DNA of 64,000 nt from Bedellia somnulentella. Its lineage: Eukaryota > Arthropoda > Insecta > Lepidoptera > Bedelliidae. Below, piece after piece: positions 30,580-42,083 of the stretch. The notes under the pieces were generated by a model, which was not told the DNA's origin, did not search any database, and was given only the letters and a program-made list of their open reading frames with translations. Location of the stretch: contig OY755196.1 in NCBI GenBank assembly GCA_963576735.1, forward strand, positions 9,095,912 to 9,159,911. The letters run 5' to 3'. Numbering within the stretch: position 1 is the stretch's first letter; the number at the start of each line of letters is the position of its first letter. The position numbers and the translations under genes are program-made.

Positions 30580-30993
30580 GGGTATGACATTTAGTTCCTC
30601 GCATCTCCCATGGCCGAAAAAGAAAATATAAATTTTAAATGGGAGAGGCGGTACTCCCCGACAAGAGCACAGTCGGTCGGGGTCAGGGAGTCAGGTTCAA
30701 GAACCGACGGACGATCCGAGCCGTATCGAGCAGCACCGCTTTCTGCATCTGTGCTGGAACCGACACGCCACAGAAATCCAACCGCCTCAAGTTGGTCGCG
30801 AGGCTGGTTGGAATTAACCCGTTCGCGGACAAAACAATTGGGATTATTTCTGTCGAAGTCACACCCCACATGTCGGTGATCTCGTGAGCCAGATCGAGAT
30901 ATTTCCGACGCTTCTCGGTGTCGGCTTTCACGAGACCCTCGTCATGAGGGATAGTGACATCCACTAGAAATACCCTCGACTGCGACCGATCCC
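30580..30993 (-). mobile_element. R4/Dong-type LINE copy 2, 5' truncated
   Basis: The shortest copy (about 414 bp): 3' UTR and the last 95 or so codons of the endonuclease region (stop at 30683), ending at VDVTIPHD upstream sequence. Confidence 0.9.
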
Positions 30994-31110
30994 ATTATTA
31001 TTATTTTGGGCATGACTTTTAGTTCCTCGCCTCTCCCATGGCCGAAACAGAAAATTAGAATTTTAAATGGGAGAGGCGGTATTCCCCGACAAGAGCACAG
31101 TCGGTCGGGG

Positions 31111-31499
31111 TCAGGGAGTCAGGTTCAAGAACCGACGGACGATCCGAGCCGTATCGAGCAGCACCGCTTTCTGCATTTTTCCTGGAACCGACACGCCACA
31201 GAAATCCAGCCGCCTCAAGTTGGTCGCGAGGCTGGTTGGAATTAACCCGTTCGCGGACAAAACAATTGGGATTATTTCTGTCGAAGTCACACCCCACATG
31301 TCGGTGATCTCGTGAGCCAGATCGAGATATTTCCGACGCTTCTCGGTGTCGGCTTTCACGAGACCCTCGTCATGAGGGATAGTGACATCCACTAGAAATA
31401 CCCTCGACTGCGACCGATCCCATACCACGATATCAGGCTTATTCGCTAGAATAGTCCTGTCCGTGATAACGGATCGGTCCCAATAGATTTTGGCTCGGT
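31111..31499 (-). pseudogene. R4/Dong-type LINE endonuclease end (copy 3)
   Basis: Restriction-enzyme-like endonuclease motifs KPDIVV... (the ..PD part) and VDVTIPHD, then SLATNLRRLDFCGVSVPGK, to a stop at 31111. It is out of frame with the upstream part because of a base missing near 31503. Confidence 0.85.
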
Positions 31500-32357
31500 C
31501 GTTTCTAGGATTGGCTCCGGCAGATACTTGTAATACGGCAGCCTCTGTTGCAAGAGTCCGTATTTCAGAGCGAGCTCCTGATGTAGGATTTTGGCTGCTT
31601 GGTTGTGTCTGTGCAAGTACTCAGTGTTAGCAAGAGCCGAACAACCGGAAATAACATGCCTAAGTGACTCTCCGGGACGGCCACATGCTCGACAGATGTC
31701 TGTGGTACCGTCCTTTAGGATGTATTTCCGATAGTTCCGCGTCTTGATAACCTGGTCCTGTATTGCACAGACAAAACCTTCGGTTTCCCCAAAGAGGTCC
31801 CCGAAACGCAGCCAATGCAGGGAGGCTTTACGGTCCACGAAAGGTTCGTGAAGTACCTTGTAAAACCTCCCGTGCAGCTCCTTCTCTTTCCATACGGACT
31901 CCCGATCAGAGGTGCTAAGTACCTCCGGGGTTCGCCAATCCTGTGAGGCCAACGATAAGGGAGTCAGTCCTTTATCACTAGCGACCACCTCTCCCCGAAT
32001 ACTATCATCCGTCATCGTCAAAAAATAGTTTCTGAGGTTGCATACCTCGCGGTTGTGCATGGTTTTGGCACTCAAAAGGCCTCGACCACCACACTTCCGC
32101 GGGATATACAATCTCATAACCGACGATCTCGGATGATGCATTCGATGAGAGGTCATCGTCGTGCGGACTCGTCTGTCCAGAGCGTCTAGTTCGGACTGAG
32201 TCCATCTGAGCACGCCAAACGTGTACATCAGTACAGGCATGACCCAGGAGTTAATGGCTCGGATCTTATTAACGCCCGACAAGTAGCTATTAAGCACACT
32301 TTTCAGGCGTTCATAAAACTCCTCGCAAACACCCTGTTTCACGTCTGCCACCTTCAC
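31446..32357 (-). pseudogene. R4/Dong-type LINE pol, middle part (copy 3)
   Basis: From VADVKQGVCEEFYERLKSVL it covers the region after the RT thumb, with the CCHC zinc motif CRACGRPGESLRHVISGC and SALANTEYLHRHNQAAKIL just before the endonuclease. It is separated by frameshifts from 32354-34174 upstream and from the endonuclease downstream. Confidence 0.88.
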
Positions 32358-34174
32358 ACCGATATGGTTTGTGACATGCCCAGATACCGGTATGTTTCAG
32401 CCTCGGAGAGTGTCCTCAAATGATTGGTGCCGACATCGACACCATCAGAGTGCACGACATGCCCCTTCTCGACATGAATGACCGCACACTTATCGACCCC
32501 GAGCTCCATCTTGACGGAACCACTGAAATCATTAGTGATCGTCAGTAGCTCCGCCAATCTGTCAGCCGTGGGGGCGTAAAGCTTCAGGTCATCCATGTAA
32601 AGGAGATGAGGCAAGCGTGATCCGCCTCTCCGAAACTGAAAGCCTGTCCCCGAATTCTCCAAGAGTGTACTTAGAGGATTCAGGGCCAAGCAAAACCAAA
32701 CTGGACTCAGGCAATCGCCCTGGAAAATCCCTCGCCTTATATCAATTTGGTCATCCGCGTCCGTCATCCGCTGACCGTCTAAACTCAGGATCGTTCTCCA
32801 GCACCCCATACACTGCCCGAGGAAGTGTCGAACTGTACTTTCAATTTTGTACAGCTCGAGGACCCTCATGAGCCATGAATGAGGTACCGAATCGAACGCC
32901 TTCCTGTAGTCTATCCAGCCAGCGGAGAAGTTCCGACGGTTGCGTTTGACCAGTTGGCCTACGACCGCATCGATGAGGAGTAGCTCCTTGCTACCGCGAC
33001 TACCGCCCCTACATCCGTTCTGAGCTCCAGATATCACATTGTTATCAACAATGTGTTGAGTAATCTTGGAGCTCAGAACGGATGTCAAGGTCTTGTAAAT
33101 TGTACAAAGACAAGTAATGGGGCGGTATTGTGATGGATCCGCGGTAGCATCGCTCTTTGGAGCTAAATGAGTGACCCCAGTAGTTAAGAAGTTCGGGAGC
33201 GTCCCACTCTCGAGGGCGCTTTGGAACTGACGGGCGAGAGTAGCGTGACAGCGCGTGAACCCCTTCATCCAGTAATGGTGCAATCCGTCCGGCCCCGGAC
33301 TTTTCCAGTTCGGAGCCTTACGGATCGCAGCCACCACATCCTCCTCGGATATGTTGACGGGGTTCATGGGCGCTATGGGTTCGCACGCTCCCTCGACCGC
33401 CTCGAACCATCGGCCCTCTTCGTGATCAACAGGCAGCGACCAAAGCCCACGCCAAAAGGCAACTACATCAGCTTTTTCCGGTCGCTGACCTGTCGAAACC
33501 ACATCGGGACGCTCCAAAGTTCTGTAGAACTCCTTCTGGTCACTCATGAAGAGACGATTCTGTTGGTACCTCTTTACCCTTTCAGAATATCGCCTAATTC
33601 GCTTACCCCAAGCAGCGATCTTCTGCTTCAGATCATCGATGCGCTCCACCAGTCTACAGGCAAACTCCGGTGAATTGTCAAAGACATTCTCACCAGGGAA
33701 TGCCTCCCTGACGAAGCGCACCACCCCCGGCCTATTATTGCCTGATCTGAAGCTGGTCAGTTTGCCGATGAGGACTCTGGCCTTTGTGATACGGCTTTCA
33801 ATCCGCCTCATCCAGGCTGGCCTAGTTCTAGTCCTGGGACTAGTACTGCCAGCCTGGCGGGAGCCACCAGCTCTTGTTGGCGGCATCCTGACGCCGACAA
33901 ATTGACAAACTGTCATTGCGGCGCCAAAGAGAATTGAATCCGTATCCCAAAGGTCCATGCTGCTCTCTAAAAATGAGGGCAGCATGTTATTAACGGCCTC
34001 AACGACATCCCGAACCTTGATGCTGAGAGGAACTCGGGGCAGCCTCGGCCTCCTTTCGAGAGGCACTTGGCGATATTCCAGGATCGTCTCTTCGAGTGCG
34101 CTCCTCACCAAATCCAATTCCAGGGAGACTGTTCCCCAATCGCTTTCCGCACCACCCACATCCGGCAGGTTAGT
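32354..34174 (-). pseudogene. R4/Dong-type LINE reverse transcriptase (copy 3)
   Basis: RT blocks in order: WKSPGPDGLHHYWMKGF, QYRPITCLCTIYKTLTSVL, GWIDYRKAFDSVPHSWLMRV, GIFQGDCLSPVWFCLALNPL and the catalytic LLYMDDLKLYA. The upstream edge is the TTAGT duplication of the gypsy insertion and the frame continues at 39514. The downstream edge is a frameshift at about 32357. Confidence 0.9.
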
Positions 34175-34347
34175 TTGGGGGATATTATTGTTCGATAAAT
34201 AACAACACAGGATAAAGTTAAGTCACTGTATATTATCAATTAAACCTATTTAGATTACGTCGGCGGGCACCCGAGACGCTACCGGTAAAACGACTGATTA
34301 ACCAAACGATACGTCGCCGCGTGTTACACAGAAACGCTGACGCTACA
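34175..34347 (-). repeat. gypsy 3' LTR (left)
   Basis: 173 bp, TTGGGGGATATT...GACGCTACA on plus. The purine tract on the element strand (AAGGGGGGCTAG, 34348-34360) lies just inside. Confidence 0.93.
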
Positions 34348-34708
34348 CTAGCCCCCCTTAAGATTTTTGGAAATTAACAACCCAAAAAACAAACATAATA
34401 AATGACAAATAAAAATAATTGACCACATTTTAACTTGGACTGTACCTTCGCTAAGTTACTTATTATAACATAACAGTTGACGTATCTTATTACAATCAGC
34501 AAATTCCTAGCTAGGTGGTGCCTGCCGACTGATACATTGCATGATTATGATAAAACTTATGTTTAATATATTATAACTAACATGAATTTATTTAACACGA
34601 TTATGAGACACGAGAGTACCTTATTTATACATTTTTAAAAATTAAATTAAATTACACATATATACTTGAGAAATAACGACGTATAGGTTTAAATTAAACA
34701 GTTACACT

Positions 34709-34981
34709 CTATGCCGTGAATACAACTTTATGCGGCGTTGTTGCTTGAGCGGTGCCCACGGGTTGAGCTTGGCCCGCGTATGCTTGCATCTGTTTTCCAA
34801 TCCAATTTTTGGTTCTTGCATTACACCTTTGATACACAAAATATAAGATCGCCAGTAACACCAAAGCTAGAGCAACACACGACACAATAGTTAGTTGTTT
34901 AACTTGGGTCTCGAAATTGCCTGCGGCACTCGCACTCGCGTTTTGTGCGATAATAATTTCCTTGCTTTGAGACTTCCCCAT
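34709..34981 (-). CDS. gypsy ORF3: small predicted membrane protein
   Basis: The 90-residue ORF lies between pol (stop 35133) and the 3' LTR, at the place an env gene would occupy. Its N-terminus MGKSQSKE fits an N-myristoylation signal (Gly2, Ser6, Lys7). A single hydrophobic span (LTIVSCVALALVLLAILYFV, residues 30-49) is followed by a basic YQRCNARTKNW segment. There is no signal peptide, no furin site, and it is far too short for an envelope glycoprotein. Function is unknown; it might attach particles to membranes. The intact frame in an otherwise intact young element suggests it is real, but I do not know of a described homologue with confidence. Confidence 0.7.
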   Translation of the reverse strand: MGKSQSKEIIIAQNASASAAGNFETQVKQLTIVSCVALALVLLAILYFVYQRCNARTKNWIGKQMQAYAGQAQPVGTAQATTPHKVVFTA

Positions 34982-35132
34982 ACTGATACTAATTGCACTG
35001 TTTTACAAAAGTTTATGCGACAACAATGAATACAAAACAGTTTATATTATTGATTATTTGACCTACTAATTATATTGTGCAATAACTAAATAAAGAATAT
35101 CTACATTATAATGTATGCTTCCACGTGCGTGC

Positions 35133-38100
35133 TTATACTGCAAATCTTACTGGTTTTTTTATAATTCTGCCGGAACGTGAGACTTTGACCGGCTGGTCTT
35201 GTTTCTTAATAATAGGCCTTAATGCTAGGGTTCTATTGTCTAATACCGAAGGCTCGCAAATAACATCATTCTTTGTTGACACAGTCTCACTTTGCGTGGG
35301 CGGCAATAGTGGTAATTGGTTCGATATCTCAGGGCTAAGTAAATACGCAGGCTTAAGTCGGTCGATGGAAACAGTGTGAGGTTTATTCGCAATTTTTAAA
35401 ACATAGTACTTATCTTTCCGCTCTAGTACTGTGTATGGGCCAGTGTACGGTCTCTGCAAAGGGGCGCGGACTGCATCGTTTCTAATGAATACCTTTTTAC
35501 AAGTTGCTAGATCCGGGTGCACGAACGTTGTTCGTGTGTCCCGGTGCTGCTGTGACTTGAGCCTGCAGCTCCTTATTCCATCGCGCAACTGACGCACGTA
35601 CTCTTCATCTTCTTTCGGTCCTTGCTTTGACGTATCAAAAAACTCACCCGGTAATACTAGAGTACGCCCGAACGTTAACTCCGCCGCGCTCACCCCGGTG
35701 TCGTTTCTAGGTGCGGCGCGTAAACCTAACAAAACTGTAGGTAGTTCATCTAACCAAGAGGTCCCTGCTAACCTTGCCATCAATGCAGCCTTCAGCGACC
35801 TATGCCATCTCTCTATCGCTCCATTGCACTGAGGATGGTAAGCTGTGGTACGGCTCTTTTTAATACCTAGGAATACCATGAGCTCCCCGAAGAGGCGGCT
35901 CTCAAACTGTCTTCCCTGGTCACTTGTTATACTTACAGTGCAACCATACCGCGAGATCCACTCACTGTAGAAAGCTTTAGCTACTGTTTTTGCGCATATA
36001 TCTTTTAATGGGCATGCTTCTATCCACCCGGACCTTCTGTCAATCATTGTCAGTAAGTACCTATACCCATCAGCTGTTGTAGGTAGTGGTCCCACAATAT
36101 CGATGTTGACGTGCTCCATCCTATCCACCGGTTGATACGAGCCAAGCTCTGAAGTAGTGTGTCTTGTGACTTTTGACTTTTGGCATGACATACAAGTTTT
36201 CGCCCACGCTCCTGAGTCCTTATTCATACTTGGCCAGAAATACTTATCAGAAACTAACTTCCTGGTGGTACGCACGCCGGGATGACTGATGTTGTGAATT
36301 GCATCGAAAGCCGCGCGCCTAAATTGTGCCGGTAGATAAGGTCGCAACTTACCAGTCGTCGCCTCGCAAAGTATGGTTGTATCTGACCCGGGCAACTCGA
36401 TCCGCTTCAACTCAAAGCTCGGATTACTTACTGATAAGAGCTGTTCGAGTTGTTGATCATACTTTTGAGCGCACGCCACTTCTTCGAAATCGAGTACATT
36501 CGGACATTGCACTGTTTCAATTCTCGATAAACAATCAGCAACGTAATTACTAGAACCGACCTGGTACCTTATGTCCGTTGTAAATTCGCTGATGTACAAT
36601 AATTGTCTTGTTCGCCTTGGTGTCTCTTTCTCTGTACTTTGTTTAGCAAAGGCGTATGTTAATGGTTTGTGGTCTGTAAAAACAATCAATTCTCGTCCCT
36701 CGAACATGTTACGGAAATGCTGTAGAGAAAGATACACCGCTAATAACTCCCTGTCGTAGGTAGAGTATTTCTGTTGCGTCTCAGTCATTTTCTTCGAAAA
36801 AAAACCTAAGGGGGCCCATTTGCCATTAATTTCCTGTTGCAAAACTCCACCTACACAATTATTACTGGCATCGGCCATAATGGCTAGGGGCTTACCTGAT
36901 TCTGGATACGAAAGTATCGCTGCACGCTGTAGCCCTACCTTACACTGCTCGAACGCATGGTTAGCCTTTTCCGTCCATACAATAGCCGTTTTGTCTTTTT
37001 TTTTTGCGTTATTAAAGTAAATACTGAGTTCAGACTGGTATTGTGCGGCTCTAGGTAAATGCGGGCGGTAAAAGTTGATCATCCCCAAGAACCTTCTTAA
37101 TTGTTCCACTGTATGTGGTTTAGGGAAATTAACAATCGCCTGTACTTTTTCATCCAGTGGTTTGATGCCCTGTGGCGATACCTCGTAGCCTAGAAATTCC
37201 AATTTATTCTGACCGAAACTACATTTCCCTAAGTTAATTGTGAGTGCATACCGCTCTAAGCTCGCGAATACTGCTTCTAGGTGTCGTTTGTGTTCCTCCT
37301 TGGACGTACTAGCGACCATTATATCGTCGATATAGCAAAAGACGAAAGATGACTCATCTCTACCTACCTCTTGCTTGGCGAATAAGTCTTGTAAAACGGT
37401 ATTGTTCATAAACCTCTGGAAGGTTTGAGCTGCGTTTCGCAGTCCGAAGGTCATGCACGGAAACTCGTACAAACCAAACGGCGTAATTATAGCTGTCTTT
37501 GCTACATCGTCCGGAGCCACCTTAATAAAATGATAAGCCCTATTTATGTCGATTCGGGAAAATATCGTCTTACCAGCCAGCATGTAAGTAAAATCCTTTA
37601 GGTGCGGTATTGGGTATCTATCTGGTTTTGTGATAGCGTTCAGCGCCCGATAGTCTCCACACGGCCGAATTTTCCCGTCCTTCTTAGGGACTACGTGAAG
37701 CGGGCTCGCCCACGCACTTTTAGACGGGCGACAGATTCCCATCTCCTGCATTAATAAAAATTCGTCACGTACCTTTTTGTAGCGGTCAGGCGGAAGCGTC
37801 CTTACTCGCGCATAAACCGGTGGCCCTGTTGTCTCTATATGGTGCAACACATTATGACGTGACGGTTCCTTAAAAGAAATTGGTTTCGTTAACTCTGGGT
37901 ATTTACTTAGGATATCGTAATAAGGGTGTGATTCACACACGGTTTTGACGGCTTGCTCATGACCGCTTACCACTTTTGCCGCCACACCCAAGTTAGTTAC
38001 AGTATCCACTAACTTCCTAGCGTAAACGTCTACAGTTAACTTAAAATGATACAAAAAATCCGCCCCCAGAATCGGTTGGCTGACGTCACAAATTATGAAT

Positions 38101-38447
38101 GCCCAACGAAACGCTCTTCTTAGCCCAAGATTTAGTGTAAGTGTTTTTAAACCGTAAGTCTTAATTCTCGACCCATTAGCAGCAAATAGTTCATACTTCT
38201 GTGGGGCGACATTATTACTAAGGCACTTACTACGTGGTAACACAGACACTATTGCACCAGAGTCCACGAGGAAATATAACCCACTTTCCTTGTCCTGGAC
38301 GCTGAGACGGTGGTTCTGAATACTGGCGCAGTCACCCACCGTTGACGACTGCGTACTATCTAGTTTCCCTGATTGGTGTTGTTCTGCCAGCTGCACGGTT
38401 GAACACACTTCGACGCCCTCTCTCTGAATCGGAAATGGTAAAAACAC
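35133..38447 (-). CDS. pol: gypsy pol polyprotein (protease, RT, RNase H, integrase)
   Basis: The frame is -1 relative to gag and overlaps its last 88 bases, so translation probably needs a -1 shift. Protease [12 protein letters not shown] near residue 62; RT with [13 protein letters not shown] and catalytic YIDD at about 372-375; RNase H with [15 protein letters not shown] and FTDHKPL; integrase zinc site ([13 protein letters not shown]...CMSCQK) and DDE core ([29 protein letters not shown]). The C-terminus holds the basic [14 protein letters not shown] tail. About 1,104 codons with no stop. Such a protein processes, copies and integrates the element. Confidence 0.93.
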   Translation of the reverse strand: MFLPFPIQREGVEVCSTVQLAEQHQSGKLDSTQSSTVGDCASIQNHRLSVQDKESGLYFLVDSGAIVSVLPRSKCLSNNVAPQKYELFAANGSRIKTYGLKTLTLNLGLRRAFRWAFIICDVSQPILGADFLYHFKLTVDVYARKLVDTVTNLGVAAKVVSGHEQAVKTVCESHPYYDILSKYPELTKPISFKEPSRHNVLHHIETTGPPVYARVRTLPPDRYKKVRDEFLLMQEMGICRPSKSAWASPLHVVPKKDGKIRPCGDYRALNAITKPDRYPIPHLKDFTYMLAGKTIFSRIDINRAYHFIKVAPDDVAKTAIITPFGLYEFPCMTFGLRNAAQTFQRFMNNTVLQDLFAKQEVGRDESSFVFCYIDDIMVASTSKEEHKRHLEAVFASLERYALTINLGKCSFGQNKLEFLGYEVSPQGIKPLDEKVQAIVNFPKPHTVEQLRRFLGMINFYRPHLPRAAQYQSELSIYFNNAKKKDKTAIVWTEKANHAFEQCKVGLQRAAILSYPESGKPLAIMADASNNCVGGVLQQEINGKWAPLGFFSKKMTETQQKYSTYDRELLAVYLSLQHFRNMFEGRELIVFTDHKPLTYAFAKQSTEKETPRRTRQLLYISEFTTDIRYQVGSSNYVADCLSRIETVQCPNVLDFEEVACAQKYDQQLEQLLSVSNPSFELKRIELPGSDTTILCEATTGKLRPYLPAQFRRAAFDAIHNISHPGVRTTRKLVSDKYFWPSMNKDSGAWAKTCMSCQKSKVTRHTTSELGSYQPVDRMEHVNIDIVGPLPTTADGYRYLLTMIDRRSGWIEACPLKDICAKTVAKAFYSEWISRYGCTVSITSDQGRQFESRLFGELMVFLGIKKSRTTAYHPQCNGAIERWHRSLKAALMARLAGTSWLDELPTVLLGLRAAPRNDTGVSAAELTFGRTLVLPGEFFDTSKQGPKEDEEYVRQLRDGIRSCRLKSQQHRDTRTTFVHPDLATCKKVFIRNDAVRAPLQRPYTGPYTVLERKDKYYVLKIANKPHTVSIDRLKPAYLLSPEISNQLPLLPPTQSETVSTKNDVICEPSVLDNRTLALRPIIKKQDQPVKVSRSGRIIKKPVRFAV

Positions 38448-39184
38448 AACCAGTTGGGGTCGTCCCGGCGCCTGCCCACCGCTGACCTTGATCCCGATCT
38501 AGAACGTCCGTCACCGCCGCGACTCCGGGGACGCGAGCGCACGTTGCTCTCCATCCTCGATAACCTCGCGCTTAACTTGGCTATCTCGGCCAAAATTTCT
38601 GAAGACCCCGACGTATTGCATTGCGGGGTAATCTCCGATATGTGTGCCGTTTTCGAGCTCTCCAGCACCTTGTCGGCGATCGTGGCCAGCCTGTTTAGGT
38701 CGTTGGTCTCCGTAACGGCCAGGACACCACGAACTGACGCCGGCAGAAGGTTTTGCCATAGCACGCTCAGGGTCTCATCGTTTACCTTCCCTCTTGCCAG
38801 ATCGCGCATACGCCGTAACAGCTGTGTCGGTTTTTGTTCTCCCAGCTCCATCTCCCCGATGAGTTTTTGAATCTGCCGGTTTTCTGATTCCTCATATACG
38901 TGCAACAGTCTGGCTTTTAGGTGATTGTACTTATTTTCCGCAGGTGGCTCTATAAGAATATCCGTAACCTGCTGTATTGCTTCTTTACCCAGTTTAGCCA
39001 CTACTGCGTTGTATTTTGCCTGGTCGCTCGTCTTCTGTGGTTCGATGATGGCCTCGAATTGTATGAACCATACTTTCGGCTGGTCCATCCAAAATTCCGG
39101 GATCCTGGCTGATAGGGAGAGCGCCGCCAAACCTGCGTCTTCCACCTTCACCACTGACGGGGCCGTCTTATCAGTTTCCGCCAT
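38360..39184 (-). CDS. gag: gypsy gag
   Basis: ATG 39184 ([14 protein letters not shown]) opens 274 codons. It has the retrotransposon gag fold region ([57 protein letters not shown]), an Arg/Ser-rich stretch ([16 protein letters not shown]), and the unusual CHCC box [18 protein letters not shown]. Gag forms the particle that packages element RNA. The stop at 38360 follows inside the pol overlap. Confidence 0.9.
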   Translation of the reverse strand: MAETDKTAPSVVKVEDAGLAALSLSARIPEFWMDQPKVWFIQFEAIIEPQKTSDQAKYNAVVAKLGKEAIQQVTDILIEPPAENKYNHLKARLLHVYEESENRQIQKLIGEMELGEQKPTQLLRRMRDLARGKVNDETLSVLWQNLLPASVRGVLAVTETNDLNRLATIADKVLESSKTAHISEITPQCNTSGSSEILAEIAKLSARLSRMESNVRSRPRSRGGDGRSRSGSRSAVGRRRDDPNWLCFYHFRFRERASKCVQPCSWQNNTNQGN

Positions 39185-39323
39185 GTTTCACCGAACAACG
39201 CAACCGAAGTTACAACTTAAAAGTTCGTCGACCCGAGGTGCCTGCCAAAGTGAGTCGTTTACCACCAAATATTACCTACTTATTGCAAAATAACACTTCT
39301 CACAAATAATGTTCAACTTGTCT

Positions 39324-39333
39324 GGGGTCACCA
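39324..39333 (-). other. gypsy primer-binding site (tRNA-Trp type)
   Basis: TGGTGACCCC two bases inside the 5' LTR on the element strand. It fits the 3' end of tRNA-Trp, as reported for CsRn1-clade elements. Confidence 0.8.
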
Positions 39334-39335
39334 CT

Positions 39336-39508
39336 TTGGGGGATATTATTGTTCGATAAATAACAACACAGGATAAAGTTAAGTCACTGTATATTATCAA
39401 TTAAACCTATTTAGATTACGTCGGCGGGCACCCGAGACGCTACCGGTAAAACGACTGATTAACCAAACGATACGTCGCCGCGTGTTACACAGAAACGCTG
39501 ACGCTACA
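39336..39508 (-). repeat. gypsy 5' LTR (right)
   Basis: 173 bp with no difference from 34175-34347 that I can see. Confidence 0.93.
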
Positions 39509-39513
39509 TTAGT

Positions 39514-40089
39514 AATTGGCTCCCTCCGTACTTCCCGCTCGGGGACAGGAGGGAGAACCTGCAAGGGTGGCTCTTCGTCCAGCAGAGGAACAGCCTCGCG
39601 TCGCAATTGTTCGAGTTCGGTAGTGCTAAAAAGTTCTGAGCGCTGTATGTACCGAACTCGGTCCGCCAGGTTTTGTTCTGTGACGGTCAAATTGGGCTCC
39701 AGCCGCAGAAATTCGCGGTACATTGCTGCCCGATAACCCGTCCGCCCAGTTCTCGATCCTGAGGCCCTAAGATAGGCCCGCATGGCATTTCTATTCATAT
39801 CAACCGTCCATGCCATGCGGCGCCTAGCTCCACCAGCGGCGGGCACCGACTGCTGGGACTGAGTTGCCCCAGTCCCAACCGATGCCAAGCCATCTGGTGG
39901 CTGAGGTGGTCGCGCAGACCGGCCAGGTGGTCGGGCCGGTCTGCGGCGGCTGGGGGACCGCATGCTGCCACGTCCAGCCCCAGCTCCAGACGTGCCCCTT
40001 CGATCACCCAAGGGAAGCGGCCCTATACGCTCATCGTTGTTCTCTACTTCCATTACGATGAGCGAAGATTCACCCGGGGTTTCACTCAC
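39514..40089 (-). pseudogene. R4/Dong-type LINE ORF, N-terminal part (copy 3)
   Basis: ATG 40089 (MSETPGESSLIVMEVEN). The N-terminus is rich in Arg, Pro and Ser (SPSRRRPARPPGRSARPPQ), followed by MAWTVDMNRNAMRAYLRASG and helical stretches, to the gypsy insertion at TTAGT. Its frame matches 32354-34174 exactly once the insert and one duplicate are ignored. Confidence 0.85.
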
Positions 40090-40265
40090 TTGCCCCGGGG
40101 AGACCGTTATTGCTCTATTTTGCGCTGAGACCAGTTTGTGGACACGGTCAACACCTACAAACTCAAGCGCTGACTACTTGCATTGCTGGAATGGCAAGCT
40201 GATGAACTTATCATCCCGCTGCCATTCCAACAATGGGCGGTGGGGTCGTCACATCCCTACGCCTC
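40090..40265 (-). other. R4/Dong-type LINE 5' UTR (copy 3)
   Basis: The leader of the near-full-length copy, ending at the (TTA)n of 40266. It contains an inverted pair (TGCTGGAATGGCA ... TGCCATTCCAACA), so a hairpin is possible near the RNA 5' end. Confidence 0.7.
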
Positions 40266-40281
40266 TATTATTATTATTATT

Positions 40282-41369
40282 TTGGCATTACTTTTAGTTC
40301 CTCGCCTCTCCCATGGCCGAAAAAGAAAATATAAATTTTAAATGGGAGAGGCGGTACTCCCCGACAAAAGAACAGTCGGTCGGGGTCAGGGAGTCAGGTT
40401 CAAGAACCGACGGACGATCCGAGCCGTATCGAGCAGCACCGCTTTCTGCATTTGTGCTGGAACCGACACGCCACAGAAATCCAGCCGCCTCAAGTTGGTC
40501 GCGAGGCTGGTTGGAATTAACCCGTTCGCGGACAAAACAATTGGGATTATTTCTGTCGAAGTCACACCCCACATGTCGGTGATCTCGTGAGCCAGATCGA
40601 GATATTTCCGACGCTTCTCGGTGTCGGCTTTCACGAGACCCTCGTCATGAGGGATAGTGACATCCACTAGAAATACCCTCGACTGCGACCGATCCCATAC
40701 CACGATATCAGGCTTATTCGCTAGAATAGTCCTGTCCGTGATAACGGATCGGTCCCAATAGATTTTGGCTCGGTCGTTTCTAGGATTGGCTCCGGCAGAT
40801 ACTTGTAATACGGCAGCCTCTGTTGCAAGAGTCCGTATTTCAGAGCGAGCTCCTGATGTAGGATTTTGGCTGCTTGGTTGTGTCTGTGCAAGTACTCAGT
40901 GTTAGCAAGAGCCGAACAACCGGAAATAACATGCCTAAGTGACTCTCCGGGACGGCCACATGCTCGACAGATGTCTGTGGTACCGTCCTTTAGGATGTAT
41001 TTCCGATAGTTCCGCGTCTTGATAACCTGGTCCTGTATTGCACAGACAAAACCTTCGGTTTCCCCAAAGAGGTCCCCGAAACGCAGCCAATGCAGGGAGG
41101 CTTTACGGTCCACGAAAGGTTCGTGAAGTACCTTGTAAAACCTCCCGTGCAGCTCCTTCTCTTTCCATACGGACTCCCGATCAGAGGTGCTAAGTACCTC
41201 CGGGGTTCGCCAATCCTGTGAGGCCAACGATAAGGGAGTCAGTCCTTTATCACTAGCGACCACCTCTCCCCGAATACTATCATCCGTCATCGTCAAAAAA
41301 TAGTTTCTGAGGTTGCATACCTCGCGGTTGTGCATGGTTTTGGCACTCAAGAGGCCTCGACCACCACAC
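40282..41369 (-). mobile_element. R4/Dong-type LINE copy 4, 5' truncated
   Basis: About 1.09 kb: 3' UTR, endonuclease and CCHC region, ending at GGTGGTCGAGGCC. It shares with copy 3 the one-base loss in the T run (GGTCGTTTCTAGG, near 40780), unlike copies 1 and 5. Confidence 0.9.
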
Positions 41370-41386
41370 TTATTATTATTATTATT

Positions 41387-42083
41387 TCGGAAAACATTTT
41401 TGTTTCTCGCCTCTCCCATGGCCAAAAATGAAAATATAAATTTTAAATGGGAGAGGCGGTACTCCCCGACAAAAGCACAGTCGGTCGGGGTCAGGGAGTC
41501 AGGTTCAAGAACCGACGGACGATCCGAGCCGTATCGAGCAGCACCGCTTTCTGCATTTGTGCTGGAACCGACACGCCACAGAAATCCAACCGCCTCAAGT
41601 TGGTCGCGAGGCTGGTTGGAATTAACCCGTTCGCGGACAAAACAATTGGGATTATTTCTGTCGAAGTCACACCCCACATGTCGGTGATCTCGTGAGCCAG
41701 ATCGAGATATTTCCGACGCTTCTCGGTTTCGGCTTTCACGAGACCCTCGTCATGAGGGATAGTGACATCCACTAGAAATACCCTCGACTGCGACCGATCC
41801 AATACCACGATATCAGGCTTATTCGCTAGAATAGTCCTGTCCGTGATAACAGATCGGTCCCAATAGATTTTGGCACGGTCGTTTTCTAGGATTGGCTCCG
41901 GCAGATACTTGTAATACGGCAGCCTCTGTTGCAAGAGTCCGTATTTTAGAGCGAGCTCCTGATGCAGGATTTTGGCTGCTTGGTTGTGTCTGTGCAAGTA
42001 CTCATTGTTAGCAAGAGCCGAACAACCGGAAATAACATGCCTAAGTGACTCTCCGGGACGGCCACATGCTCGACAAACGTCTG
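41387..42083 (-). mobile_element. R4/Dong-type LINE copy 5, 5' truncated
   Basis: About 700 bp with the endonuclease frame open (HRHNQAAKILHQELALKY through VRRFLNL; stop at 41491). The T run is intact (GGTCGTTTTCTAGG). It ends at CAGACGTTTGTCG next to (ATT)n. Confidence 0.9.

Larger units (their letters stand above)
34175..39508 (-). mobile_element. Ty3/gypsy element, CsRn1/Kabuki-type
   Basis: A 5,334-bp element with two 173-bp LTRs that look identical, inserted into the R4/Dong-type ORF with a TTAGT duplication (34170-34174, 39509-39513). The primer site TGGTGACCCC fits tRNA-Trp, and gag has a C-x2-H-x9-C-x3-C box; both are hallmarks of the CsRn1 clade (Kabuki in Bombyx). Gag, a -1 shifted pol and a small third ORF all appear intact, so this copy may be active. 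Confidence 0.93.
31006..40265 (-). mobile_element. R4/Dong-type LINE copy 3, near full length, split by gypsy
   Basis: About 3.9 kb without the gypsy insert. A 5' UTR (40090-40265) is followed by one long ORF from ATG 40089 and the 3' UTR with two hairpins. The ORF is interrupted by the gypsy element (34175-39508, TSD TTAGT), by a two-base frameshift near 32357 and by a one-base loss in a T run near 31503, so it is inactive. The joined frame would be about 1,200 codons. Confidence 0.92.

Noticed and set aside
30021..31315. Plus-strand ORFs of 68-89 codons repeated in each LINE copy (also near 40.3 and 41.4 kb)
   Set aside because: They are antisense shadows of the R4/Dong-type endonuclease coding region and recur only because the copies do.
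33221..33905. Plus-strand ORFs of 119-150 codons
   Set aside because: Antisense to the RT of R4/Dong-type copy 3; no independent motif.
38454..39293. Plus-strand ORFs over gypsy gag
   Set aside because: Antisense of gag in GC-rich DNA; no features of their own.
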